Shown: piece after piece, positions 24,466 through 33,442 of the stretch
Numbering within the stretch: the first letter of the stretch is position 1
Layout: every line of letters begins with the position of its first letter
Assembly: GCA_036395115.1 (NCBI GenBank)
Contig: DASWDU010000020.1
Span: forward strand, 1-44,627
Source of the DNA: Thermoplasmata archaeon
GTDB taxonomy: Archaea > Thermoplasmatota > Thermoplasmata > RBG-16-68-12
Length of the DNA stretch: 44,627 bases
Direction: 5' to 3'
The notes under the pieces: model-generated
Told to the model about the DNA's origin: nothing
Seen by the model: only the letters and a program-made list of their open reading frames with translations
The model's database searches: none
Program-made: the position numbers and the translations under genes

Positions 24466-27042
24466 GTGCTCCGCGGCTATCTGACACCTCTATCGATCGC
24501 GGTCTTCCTCCTGGCCTCGGCCGTCTTGGTTCCCCATCCTGGAGGAGTCCTGCCGATCCCGATATCTTCGGCATCGACCGCTGCGGATCCCCTCGTCCAA
24601 TCCGAGTTGAGTGCTCGCGATTCTCGGCCCGCGGATCCGCTTGTCATCGCGGATTCGAGCGGGCCTGTCGGCCCGAGAGCCGCGGTCCCCGTCACGTCGT
24701 TCGAAGGCCTGATCTTCGGCGCGAACGGACCGTACACGAACCGCTACGTCCCGCCGGACGTCCAAGTCGCGGCCGGGCCGAATCACGTCGTCGAGATGGT
24801 GAACGCCCTCGGCCGCATCTGGACGAAACAGGGGACGGTCCTCGAGACCTTCACGCTCCACACGTTCTTCGGAGTCGCATCGACGGATTTCATCAGCGAC
24901 CCGAAGGTGCGGTTCGACGGCTCGGGCGGTCGGTGGTTCGCCACGATCGCCGACGTCACGACGGCGAGCATCCTCCTCGAGGTCTCGACCTCGGACGATC
25001 CGACGTCGACCTGGAATCCGTACGCGTTCCTCGCGTCCGCCGGCTGCGCCGATCAACCGCTCCTCGGCATTAGCGACGACACGGTCGTCCTCTCGGCGAA
25101 CGATTTCTCCTCCTGCACCGTGCGGAATCCGTCGTACGTTGGAGTCGAGTACTGGGTCGTGAACAAGGCGGACCTCCTCGGCGGCGCGACGGCGCGGTTC
25201 TCCCGCTTCGGCCCGGACAGTTCCCGCTTCTCGCTCCAGCCGGCCCACGCCTTCTCGTCGACGACGGCGTACCTCGTCACCGCAGGGAGTGGCCTGACGA
25301 CGATCCTCGCGGTGTTCGCGGTGACGGGCGTTCCGCCGGGGACCGTCTCCATCGCCGAACACGACCTCGCGATCCGCCCGACCGCCGGCCCGCCGAGCGC
25401 CTCGCAAGCCGGCTCGAACGGTGCCCTCGACACGGGGGACGCGCGGGTGGAGGACGCCTTCTGGGACGCGGGTCGCCTCTGGGTCGCGTTGAACGACGCC
25501 TGCATCCCGTCGGGGGACGTCGGCACGCGGTCGTGCGTCCGCCTGATCGAGGTCGACACGGGGACGTGGGCGGTCGAACAAGACTTCGACTTCGGGATCA
25601 CGGACAAGTACGTCTTCTACCCGGCGTTGCGCACGGACGGCGGCGGCCGGCTGTTCGTCGTCTTCGGATTTTCGTCGTCGACCGAATACCCGGGCGTCAT
25701 GGTCGCCATCCGATCGGCGTCGGATCCGCCGGATTCGCTCGGAGCGCCGCAAGTCATCCGGAGAGGCGATGGGCCGGTGGTGACCGGATGCTCCGGATCG
25801 AGGTGCCGCTACGGCGACTACTTCGGCGCCGGCCGGGATCCTTCGGACCCGGAGATCGTATGGGTCGCCGGAGAGTACGGCGCGACGGCCGGGTGGGCGA
25901 CGTACATCGCGGCCATGTCGGCGACGGTCCGGCTGACCGTGAGCTACGCGCTGGTGGGCGGCGGCACCGGCTTCCGGGCGCCGACGTTCACGTACGTGCA
26001 GGATGGCGTGACGAAGACCGCGTCGCTCACCGCCACGCAGACGACGTACGCGCTCGACGGCGGAACCCCGTGGTCGGTGCCGCAAATGCTCCCGGGGTCG
26101 GGCGCGAGCGAACGATGGGCGACGGACTCGAACGGGACGGGGAACGCGACCGCGTCGCTGACGATCGTCTTCACGTACGCGCATCAGTACCTCGAGACCT
26201 TCGCGTACCGCGTGACCGGCGGGGGCGCAGGCTTCGGCGCGCCGAACGCGTCGTACATGGGCGTCGGACGTGCGTTCGAATCGACTGCGAACTTCACGGA
26301 CTGGGCGGATGCGGGCTCGTCGTACGCGTTCGCGCCCTCGCTCCCGGGATCGAACGCGACCGAGCGGTGGTACGTCGATCCGTCGACGGCCGGCGGAACC
26401 GTTTCCGGCTCGGGGACCGTCGATGTCCTCTACCGGCATCAGGCGTTCGTGACCTTCGACCTGCAGGGACCGGCGGGCGGGACCGTGTCGCCGGGCACGG
26501 GATGGTACGACGTCGGCGCGTCGATCTCGCCGTCCGTCGCGGGGCCGGCGGGATGGGCCGCGGGCGAATGGATCGGTTCCGGACCGGGCGCCTATTCCGG
26601 GCCCGAGCCGACGCCGGCGCTGACGGTGAGCGGCCCCTTCTCCGAGACCGCCATCCTGTTCCCAGGCCTGACGATTGCCGCGGGATTCGGCGGCGTGTCG
26701 TATAGATACGAGGGCGGAACCGGGACGGTGCCGGGCGGCTCGTCCCGGACGATTTACGTTCGGCCGGGGACCATCGTCTCCCTCGTCGAGACATCGGCGA
26801 GCGCGTTCACCTTCGCGGGCTGGAGCGGCGGGACCTCGGGCATGCAGTCGAACGTCTCCGTGACGATCGAGGTTCCCACGCAGGTGAGGGCGAACTTCGC
26901 GCTGACGACGAGCGCCGCAATCGCCCTTGTCTCCCTTTTCGGGGGGCTGGTCCTCGGTCTCGTGCTGCTCGTCGGGGTCGTGCGGCGGAGGCGGCGGACG
27001 TCCGGTCCTCCGCCGACGGTGCCTCCGCCTCCTTCCCCTTAA
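24466..27042 (+). CDS. Large secreted, membrane-anchored surface protein
   Basis: An 858-aa protein with a signal peptide (MLRGYLTPLSIAVFLLASAVLV). A long N-terminal beta-rich section (about 75-485) follows, with PPDVQVAAGPNHVVEMVN, DPKVRFDGSGGRWF and repeated strands that look like a sialidase/propeller-type fold. Next come three related beta-units, two of them marked by GGGTGF and GGGAGF, and a bacterial-repeat unit with AGWSGGTSGMQ. A last helix (AAIALVSLFGGLVLGLVLLVGVV) is followed by RRRRR and a Pro-rich end. The GTG start has a box A about 28 nt upstream. Role probably cell-surface binding or enzymatic; no active site could be assigned. Confidence 0.8.
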   Translation: MLRGYLTPLSIAVFLLASAVLVPHPGGVLPIPISSASTAADPLVQSELSARDSRPADPLVIADSSGPVGPRAAVPVTSFEGLIFGANGPYTNRYVPPDVQVAAGPNHVVEMVNALGRIWTKQGTVLETFTLHTFFGVASTDFISDPKVRFDGSGGRWFATIADVTTASILLEVSTSDDPTSTWNPYAFLASAGCADQPLLGISDDTVVLSANDFSSCTVRNPSYVGVEYWVVNKADLLGGATARFSRFGPDSSRFSLQPAHAFSSTTAYLVTAGSGLTTILAVFAVTGVPPGTVSIAEHDLAIRPTAGPPSASQAGSNGALDTGDARVEDAFWDAGRLWVALNDACIPSGDVGTRSCVRLIEVDTGTWAVEQDFDFGITDKYVFYPALRTDGGGRLFVVFGFSSSTEYPGVMVAIRSASDPPDSLGAPQVIRRGDGPVVTGCSGSRCRYGDYFGAGRDPSDPEIVWVAGEYGATAGWATYIAAMSATVRLTVSYALVGGGTGFRAPTFTYVQDGVTKTASLTATQTTYALDGGTPWSVPQMLPGSGASERWATDSNGTGNATASLTIVFTYAHQYLETFAYRVTGGGAGFGAPNASYMGVGRAFESTANFTDWADAGSSYAFAPSLPGSNATERWYVDPSTAGGTVSGSGTVDVLYRHQAFVTFDLQGPAGGTVSPGTGWYDVGASISPSVAGPAGWAAGEWIGSGPGAYSGPEPTPALTVSGPFSETAILFPGLTIAAGFGGVSYRYEGGTGTVPGGSSRTIYVRPGTIVSLVETSASAFTFAGWSGGTSGMQSNVSVTIEVPTQVRANFALTTSAAIALVSLFGGLVLGLVLLVGVVRRRRRTSGPPPTVPPPPSP

Positions 27043-27068
27043 AGACGGCTCCGGGGAAGCCCGCCAAA

Positions 27069-27077
27069 GGTATATGC
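27069..27077 (+). promoter_or_regulatory. Archaeal box A for the HerA-like ATPase gene
   Basis: GGTATATGC at 27069-27077 would start a transcript near 27100, with a GAGGA ribosome-binding site (27108-27112) before the ATG at 27120. Confidence 0.45.
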
Positions 27078-27119
27078 CCCCGTCGGGTAACGCTCTGTTG
27101 TCCACGCGAGGACGGCCCC

Positions 27120-29222
27120 ATGTCCCTTCAGCTCGGAACCGACCCGGAGTCGAAGACCGCGATCGAGCTGCCGGAGGACGCGCTCCTCCGCCACGTCGTC
27201 ATCCTGGGTTCGACGGGCGCCGGCAAGACGGTCCTCGCGAAGGCGTTCCTCGAGGAGGCCGTCCGCGCGGGCGTCCCGGTGATCGCCATCGACCCGCAAG
27301 GGGACCTCGCGTCCCTCGCGCTCGTCCACACGGACGCGTCCGCGGAGGAACATCCGGTGGACCCGGACGTCGTCGACGAGTACTGGTCCCGGGCCGCCGT
27401 GTCGATCCTCACGCCGGGTTCGACGCGCGGCACCCCGGTCGGGTTGAATCCGCTCAAATCACCGCCCGTCGCCGCGGCACCCGAGGATCTCGTCGTCGCG
27501 CTCGATGCGCTTGCGGAGAGCCTCGCCGCCGCCATGGGCTACGATCCCTCGGAGGAGACCGGCGGCCGCGCGAAGGACGTGCTCTTCCTGACGCTGCAAT
27601 CGTCCTTGAAAGGCGGCCGGTGGCCGCGGGACATCGCGGAGCTCGCGAGGGTCCTGGAGGGGGAGGCGCCGCCGGACGCCGCGGCGCTGCAGACGAAGCA
27701 GGAGCGCGCCTCGCTCGTGCGCCGCGCGCAGTCGATGACCGTCGGGGCAAAAGGCCTCCTCTTCACCGCGGGCCCCGCGCTCGACGTCGAGTCGATGGCC
27801 CGTCGCGCTCCGGACGGCCGCGTGCCCGTGAGCATCGTGTACACCGGCGGCCTGCGCAACCCGCGGGAGCGGGAGCTCGTCGTCGCCACGTTGTGCAAGG
27901 ACATCATCGCGTGGATGACGGCCAAGCCGCTCGGCGATTTGCGGCTCGTCCTCTACATCGACGAGGTCGCCGGCCTGTGCCCGCCCCATCCGCGGAACCC
28001 GCCAGCGAAGAAGTTCCTCTCCCTCCTGTTCCGCCAGGCGCGCAAGTACGGCGTCGGCGTGATCGTCGCGACGCAGAACGTGACGGACCTCGACTACAAG
28101 GCGCTCGGCCAGGCAAGCACGTGGGCGCTCGGGAGGCTCATGGCGAAGCAGGACCTCGATCGGGTGCGGCACGTGATCGCGTCCGTCAACGGACCGCCGG
28201 AAGGCATCTTGGCCGCCATCCCGTCGTTGCGCGCGGGCGAGTTCATCCTCCTCTCGCCGGACCACCTGCAGTCGGCGCAACGCCTGACGGTGCGCGGCCT
28301 GGCGACCCGCCACGAGGTCGTGCCGGAGGAGAAGTTCCGGGAGATTCAGGCGAACGGGACGGCCTCCGCTGCGGATCCGGTGGCGGAGGACCGGATCGCG
28401 CGGCGGCGGCGGATGGCCGCCGCGGCCGCCCGGGACGCGAAGGCGTCGGTGCCCGCCAAGGTGGAGGAGGCGATCGGCTTGCGGGTGCTGAAGATCTTCG
28501 AGGACGCGCCGGGGCTGTACGGACAGTCGGAGATCGCGGGGCGGGTCGTGGTCGACGAGAAGTTCCTTCCAATCCTCCTGGGGAAGCTCGTCGAGCATCG
28601 GCTCCTTATGGCGGACCGGATCGATGGCCGCGAGGTCTACTGGGACCCCACGGTCGGATTCGATCCCCGCCGAGGCGCGCCGGAGCGACTCGCGATGTTC
28701 CCGCTCCGCTTCCCGCTCGTCCGCGCGACGAAAGTCGTCCGGGATCACATCCGCCGGTGGTTGCTCGGCCCGCGGGAGCTGATCGCCCGCAAGGCGTTCT
28801 ACTACCTCCCGCTGTGGCGGGTCGAGGCGGAGGTCCCCCTGGGCCGGAAAGGCAGCCGCGCAATCCGTCAATTCTACGTGAACGCCTCCACGGGAGAGCT
28901 CGGCCACGGGGCGTACGGCCGCATCTCGTTCGAGGAGATCCCCGGCAAAGACGCCGTGAAGCTCAAGCCGCTGACGCCGAAGACCCTCCTGGAGCACGTG
29001 CTCGCGGCCCGCATCGACGACTCGATCCGGATCGCGCTGGTCGGCCCGTCGCGGGCGCAGGAGATCGTGCGCACGACGCTCGGCGTCAAGCCGTCGGCCG
29101 TGGAGCCGGAACTCGTGCTCCTGCCGATTTGGCGGTTCGATGTCGTGTCGAACGGAGACGGCCGCGCGCGGTCGCTGTGGGTCGACGGGAGCCTCGGGTC
29201 CGTGTTCCACGAGGCGCCGTGA
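27120..29222 (+). CDS. HerA/FtsK-like P-loop ATPase with long C-terminal extension
   Basis: A 700-aa ATPase of the HerA/VirB4 (COG0433) group. Walker A is GSTGAGKT (30-37), then IDPQGDL, and Walker B is LVLYIDEVAG with D281/E282. The sensor region is IVATQNVTDLDYKAL, and ALGRLMAKQDLDRV follows. In these motors ATP hydrolysis drives DNA or protein translocation. After about residue 440 comes a winged-helix-like region (VLKIFEDAPGLYGQSEIAG), then a mixed region with WRVEAEVPLG, and beta-strands to the end. No nurA, mre11 or rad50 gene adjoins it, so it is not the classical end-resection helicase; it may be a stand-alone or 'VirB4-type' relative. ATG 27120. Confidence 0.87.
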   Translation: MSLQLGTDPESKTAIELPEDALLRHVVILGSTGAGKTVLAKAFLEEAVRAGVPVIAIDPQGDLASLALVHTDASAEEHPVDPDVVDEYWSRAAVSILTPGSTRGTPVGLNPLKSPPVAAAPEDLVVALDALAESLAAAMGYDPSEETGGRAKDVLFLTLQSSLKGGRWPRDIAELARVLEGEAPPDAAALQTKQERASLVRRAQSMTVGAKGLLFTAGPALDVESMARRAPDGRVPVSIVYTGGLRNPRERELVVATLCKDIIAWMTAKPLGDLRLVLYIDEVAGLCPPHPRNPPAKKFLSLLFRQARKYGVGVIVATQNVTDLDYKALGQASTWALGRLMAKQDLDRVRHVIASVNGPPEGILAAIPSLRAGEFILLSPDHLQSAQRLTVRGLATRHEVVPEEKFREIQANGTASAADPVAEDRIARRRRMAAAAARDAKASVPAKVEEAIGLRVLKIFEDAPGLYGQSEIAGRVVVDEKFLPILLGKLVEHRLLMADRIDGREVYWDPTVGFDPRRGAPERLAMFPLRFPLVRATKVVRDHIRRWLLGPRELIARKAFYYLPLWRVEAEVPLGRKGSRAIRQFYVNASTGELGHGAYGRISFEEIPGKDAVKLKPLTPKTLLEHVLAARIDDSIRIALVGPSRAQEIVRTTLGVKPSAVEPELVLLPIWRFDVVSNGDGRARSLWVDGSLGSVFHEAP

Positions 29223-29417
29223 TCGAGATGGCCAACTGGCGCCGACCGAGGACGGCGCTCTCGGTCGGGGCGGCCCTCGCGCGGGAGCAGGTCTCGACAG
29301 GGCCCTCGTGCAACCCCCGCCAAGCGGAAGATCGACGCGCCGAGGCGTCCGCCTCTCATCAATCTCCACGGACGTCCGCGACCACGCGGTGACCTGTGGA
29401 TTCGCACGCGGGGCTGT

Positions 29418-30023
29418 CTACGATTGGTACTCGGTCACGATCACGGTGTGCGGATAGTTGCCCGGATTGTCCCAGCACAACGTGGAACTCAGTCCACGGT
29501 CCCACACCGTGATTGTATGAGTTCCCGCGGCGAGTCCCGTGAAGATGTCCGTCGTCGAAATCGGATAGTAGTCCCCGTTGCTCGTGATCGTCGGTCCAAG
29601 GTTGTTCGGAACCGACTCGACACCGTCGACCCGGATATGGAAACTGCAATACCCGCCTCCCGACCCCGTCACGTGCGAGTTCCAGACGACTTCGATGCCG
29701 GTCGTGGCCGACGATTTCGTGAAGGTCCCGATCACCTCTAGTTCCGCAGCAGTGCTCGTGGGCGACGCGTCTTGGGCCCCTGTACTGTACGTCAACACCG
29801 TGACGGAGACGATTCCCGACGGACCTTGCGGCCCCGTAGGACCCGTGGCGCCGGTCGAACCCGTGGCACCCGTCGCGCCGTTTGCCCCGTCTGCGCCAGG
29901 GGGGCCCGCCGGCCCTGCAGGGCCAGCTATCACAAAGTTCACAGCGAGAGCGACGACCGCCAAGGCGAGGGCGATCGCGCTCAATGTCCTGCTCACTCCT
30001 CCGGCCGACTGACTGGGCTGCAT
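29418..30023 (-). CDS. Membrane-anchored collagen-like protein
   Basis: About 201 aa. An N-terminal helix ([20 protein letters not shown]) is followed at once by a collagen-like stretch of 12 Gly-X-Y triplets ([16 protein letters not shown]...). A beta-rich head then follows ([36 protein letters not shown]). That order, anchor, triple-helix stalk, globular head, is that of bacterial and viral collagen-like surface proteins, where the head trimerises. Pro in the X position and Thr/Ala in Y is typical of prokaryotic collagen lacking hydroxyproline. Start: ATG 30023, or TTG 30035 for four more residues. The 195 nt between it and the HerA-like gene hold nothing that can be supported. Confidence 0.82.
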   Translation of the reverse strand: MQPSQSAGGVSRTLSAIALALAVVALAVNFVIAGPAGPAGPPGADGANGATGATGSTGATGPTGPQGPSGIVSVTVLTYSTGAQDASPTSTAAELEVIGTFTKSSATTGIEVVWNSHVTGSGGGYCSFHIRVDGVESVPNNLGPTITSNGDYYPISTTDIFTGLAAGTHTITVWDRGLSSTLCWDNPGNYPHTVIVTEYQS

Positions 30024-30157
30024 ACGGTCGGACAAGAGAAACCGGACTAAGCATGTTTCGGCCGGCGTCGGCTCGGGGTTCGGAGCGTGAACAGGTCAGG
30101 AAGCCAAGGAGGCGGGGATGACACGCGCGATGGACGGCCGGCCGCAAAACCGCCTGC

Positions 30158-31282
30158 CTATTGCATCAACCCGAGCGGCCCGAGCTTCTCCGGCAGGTAC
30201 GTGTCCGTGACGTAGTCGAGGCCGTACTTCGCGAGCGCCTGCTGCTCCGCCTTCTTGTTGATCTGCAGCATCGTCTGGATCTCGTTCCTCCAGAACTCGT
30301 CGTTGAACCGCGGATCCGAAAGCTCCGCGTTCAGCGCGCCGATGTCGCGCGGCGTGAGGGCGTCTGTCGGAAGATCGTAGTTGAGGATGTCGCTGGCGGT
30401 GATTCCGACAAACTCCGCGGTCGGGGTGGCGAGGTATTCAGAGATGTGGGCCGTCTTGATGGCTCCGTAGGCGACGGAGGCATGGATCCGGAACGACCAG
30501 GGGTCCCCGTCGACGAAGACCGCGCATGGGAGCTTCATTTCCTCATTCAAGCGTTTCAGCAATCGTCGCGTGCTGCGAGACGGTTGCCCTTTCAGATGCA
30601 CGAGGACGCACTTCGCGTCATCGTCGAAGCCGTTCTCCACGAGCCGATCGAACATGCCGCCGGTCTCGATCGCCAGGACGAACTTCGCGTCCGCCTCGAC
30701 GAACTTGACCTTCTCCTTCTCCACGTTGTAGGGAATCGTGTAGCCGGCGTCGCCCACGTCGTCTCGACAGTTGATCCGTTTGCGTTCTCCATTTCGCGTA
30801 ATCTCCTCGAGGGTCAGGTTCCCGATCACGCTCGCTCCGCTTTCTTCCGGCCGCAGCTTGAAATCCTCCCGCAGCAGCTGCGTGATCACCTCGAGGTCCT
30901 CCGCGAGGAGGTTCGACTCCTCCTGCGCATGGAACTTTGCGATGTCCCAGCCCTCGGAGATGTAGTACATTTCCCTCAGGGTCGAGGACTTGCTCTCGCG
31001 AATCATGTCGCGAATGAACTCGAGGACGTGCATCGTCCGGAGGAGCATCAGGGCGCCTTTGAGCTTCTTCGCGCTCCGCACGCCCATCAGGCTGCCGTAC
31101 TTCCACACCGCGTGCTTCGTGTCGAACCGGATGTTCGCCTTCGTACGGAGCGGGATCTTCATCTTCGGGACCTGACCCGTGTCGAGCTCCTCATAGATCT
31201 CCTCCGCGATCCCGTAGAGCGCATCGACCGCCTTGTTTGCCTCCGCGGCATTCGGGGACTTCGTCGGCTTCTTACTCATCAT
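30158..31282 (-). CDS. top6A: DNA topoisomerase VI subunit A (Spo11-type)
   Basis: Cleaves both strands of duplex DNA, making a Tyr-5'-DNA bond; partner of the B subunit below. At 374 aa it is a normal archaeal length. The catalytic Tyr lies in the winged-helix part, in REMYYISEGW (Tyr106/Tyr107). The metal-binding TOPRIM part has AIETGGMF and the DxD-type VFVDGDPWSF. The start overlaps the stop of top6B by 11 nt (ATGATGAGTAA), so the two are translated together; an ATG 3 nt later (31279) is also possible. Topoisomerase VI is a near-universal archaeal enzyme and the strongest evidence for an archaeal host. Confidence 0.97.
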   Translation of the reverse strand: MMSKKPTKSPNAAEANKAVDALYGIAEEIYEELDTGQVPKMKIPLRTKANIRFDTKHAVWKYGSLMGVRSAKKLKGALMLLRTMHVLEFIRDMIRESKSSTLREMYYISEGWDIAKFHAQEESNLLAEDLEVITQLLREDFKLRPEESGASVIGNLTLEEITRNGERKRINCRDDVGDAGYTIPYNVEKEKVKFVEADAKFVLAIETGGMFDRLVENGFDDDAKCVLVHLKGQPSRSTRRLLKRLNEEMKLPCAVFVDGDPWSFRIHASVAYGAIKTAHISEYLATPTAEFVGITASDILNYDLPTDALTPRDIGALNAELSDPRFNDEFWRNEIQTMLQINKKAEQQALAKYGLDYVTDTYLPEKLGPLGLMQ

Positions 31283-33269
31283 CGAGCGCCTCCTCCGTTT
31301 CATCGTAGTCGATCTCGCCCTCCTCCGGTGCCTCGGGCGCGGGGGCTTCGGCCTCCTCTTCCTCGAAGTCCGCGTAGTTCATCTCCCAGTCCCCGGGCAA
31401 GGGCTCCGCGCCGATCACGAGGCCCGGGTTGATGCCGCTTACGTAGACCTCGGACTCATCGTACTCCGCCTCGTCGAGCCCTTCGAGGACGAACGAGACG
31501 GATCCTTTCTGCACGGAGTCGATCCGCTTCAGCTCCCACGTAATCTTCCCGTCATCGCGCACTTCGGCGGGCTTCGGCTCGAACCCTTTCGCCTCTATCC
31601 CGCGCGGGAGGAGGAGGTGGAGGTTGAGCTTCTTCCCGGCGGACGTAAAGTTGTGGACGTTGATCGTGACCGTGTGCCGTTTCTGTTTCTTTTCGTACGC
31701 GATCTCCTCGTCGATCCAGACGACGCCCATGATCTTGGTGATCGTCGCGTCCAGGGAAGGGACCTTCTTGTCCACGATCTTCGCGGACTTCTCCGCGATT
31801 CGGGGCAGGATGAGCTGGACGATTTCGAACTTCTCTTTCGTCTTCGCGCGGTGCGCCTTCTTCGTCAGGTGCGTCTTGAGCCGACGCCCGCATTCCTTCA
31901 GCGCGAGGTCGAGCTCCGTCATAATCTCGTCGACCGTCGCGACCGCCTCCTTCGCTTCGGAGGTGTAGGGCACCTTTGTCGAGCAGACGTGGACGAGGAC
32001 AATCGCGGGGCCGAACGGAAGGCCCGCGCCGCCGCGCTGCTCGAGCCCGTACCGCCGCCAGTCGACGTTGGCGACGGCCTGCGTGAGAGCGCATCCGCCA
32101 GCCTGGTAGAGGAGAGGCACGCGGTTCGCGAACCGCAGGACTTCGGCTGATTGGTCGGGCGGTAGGTCGCCACCGTAGACGATGCCGACCTCGACTTGGA
32201 ACGGATTCCCTGAGTACACTGCCGGGTCGCGAGTCAAGGGCGGCGCATAGAACTCTGGCCGCAGGCTGCCGAGGACGTTCTTGAGGCCGCGCTTGATGAG
32301 GCGCTCGCCGATCGGGCTCAGGCAGTCCGTCGGCGGGGACATCAGCTTCGCGGACTGCATCGCCTCGTGCAGCGCCTTCGCCTGCTCGAGCACCAACGAT
32401 CTCGGCTTCGCGTCCGGGTCGAGGCGCGCGGCCTCGCAGATTTCCTTCGCGACCCGAGACGACACCCGGACGAATTCCTCCTCCAGGAACGCCCCGAGCT
32501 TGTACGATTTCGTCTCCTTCATCATCGCCATCAGCGTGCCGAGCTCGATCCCGTGAGGATGGGGCGGGATCTCCTTCGTCTTCGGAGGGAGGTCCTCCGT
32601 CGCCCGCTCGAAGACCACCGTCTCACCTTCCGGCGGCTGGTAGGCGATGCGCGCGTGAGGATTCACGATCGCCGTCGCCTTCAGGTACTCCAGAACCGAC
32701 TGTTTCCCTCCGACGAAGCGGCCTTTGAGCGGGATCTCGATCCGGGTGCCGTGCGAGCGCTCCCAAACGACGAAATCTTCCGAGACGATATGCGGGCGGT
32801 TCTTCTTCGTGTCCAGGATGAGTTCGATCTCGTAGGCGACATCCTGTTCCTGGACCTTCGAACGGATCTTCGTCGGCTTGCCGGTCGTGATCTGGCCGTA
32901 CATGACCGCCCCTGAAATCCCGAGACCTTGCTGGCCTCGCCGTTGGGCGCGACTGAAGAATCGGGATCCGTATAGCAATCGCCCGAACACGTTGGCGACC
33001 TCCTTCTTCACGATGCCCGGCCCGTTGTCCTCGACCACGACGAGGAATTCGTCCTTGTCGGTCTTGCGAACCTCGACGAAGATGTCGGGGAGGATGTCCG
33101 CATCGGCGGCGGCGTCTAGGCTATTGTCAACGCCCTCTTTCACCGCGGTGAGGAGGGCCTTCGTCGCCGAGTCGTATCCCAGGATTTGCTTGTTCCGCTC
33201 GAAGAACTCGGAGACGCTGATCTCGCGCTGCTTCTTCGCGAGTTCCTCTGCGATCGATGTGGATGGCAT
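31272..33269 (-). CDS. top6B: DNA topoisomerase VI subunit B (GHKL ATPase)
   Basis: ATP-binding subunit that clamps DNA and drives strand passage with subunit A. A 665-aa protein with GHKL motifs: N-box KEGVDNSLDA (E45, N49, D52), G1 DNGPGI (81-86) and G2 GQQGLGISG (112-120). The rest is the H2TH/transducer region. After about residue 530 comes a beta-rich domain (HNFTSAGKKLNLHLLLPRG) and an acidic tail of more than 30 residues, mostly Glu and Asp. A CCTTAAAT box at 33341-33348 on this strand fits a promoter about 50 nt before the ATG. It is the first gene of the top6B-top6A operon. Confidence 0.97.
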   Translation of the reverse strand: MPSTSIAEELAKKQREISVSEFFERNKQILGYDSATKALLTAVKEGVDNSLDAAADADILPDIFVEVRKTDKDEFLVVVEDNGPGIVKKEVANVFGRLLYGSRFFSRAQRRGQQGLGISGAVMYGQITTGKPTKIRSKVQEQDVAYEIELILDTKKNRPHIVSEDFVVWERSHGTRIEIPLKGRFVGGKQSVLEYLKATAIVNPHARIAYQPPEGETVVFERATEDLPPKTKEIPPHPHGIELGTLMAMMKETKSYKLGAFLEEEFVRVSSRVAKEICEAARLDPDAKPRSLVLEQAKALHEAMQSAKLMSPPTDCLSPIGERLIKRGLKNVLGSLRPEFYAPPLTRDPAVYSGNPFQVEVGIVYGGDLPPDQSAEVLRFANRVPLLYQAGGCALTQAVANVDWRRYGLEQRGGAGLPFGPAIVLVHVCSTKVPYTSEAKEAVATVDEIMTELDLALKECGRRLKTHLTKKAHRAKTKEKFEIVQLILPRIAEKSAKIVDKKVPSLDATITKIMGVVWIDEEIAYEKKQKRHTVTINVHNFTSAGKKLNLHLLLPRGIEAKGFEPKPAEVRDDGKITWELKRIDSVQKGSVSFVLEGLDEAEYDESEVYVSGINPGLVIGAEPLPGDWEMNYADFEEEEAEAPAPEAPEEGEIDYDETEEALDDE

Positions 33270-33442
33270 GCAATCACACGATACAGTTCACGAGAACGCG
33301 AGGCGTTCCCATCCCGGAGCCCCGCATGTTTCGGAGTGCCATTTAAGGTTTCCTGAAAGAACGTGCGCGGACGATTCTATGGAGGGAGAGGCTATCAACC
33401 TGCCGGCCGGAGGTGAGCGAAAGTGCGCGATGGCGGATGCCT

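Noticed and set aside
24490-27105. Very long open frame on the minus strand (871 aa), antisense to the surface protein
   Set aside because: Its predicted protein is almost only Arg, Asp, Glu, Gly and Pro with no hydrophobic core or motif, as expected from the third-base bias of a GC-rich gene on the other strand.
27459-29369. Long minus-strand frame opposite the HerA-like ATPase
   Set aside because: No motif, biased composition, and the + strand frame has Walker A and B motifs.
29880-29935. GC-rich repeat in the collagen gene as a simple microsatellite
   Set aside because: The period follows Gly-X-Y codons in frame with an intact gene having anchor and head; it is explained by the collagen-like protein.
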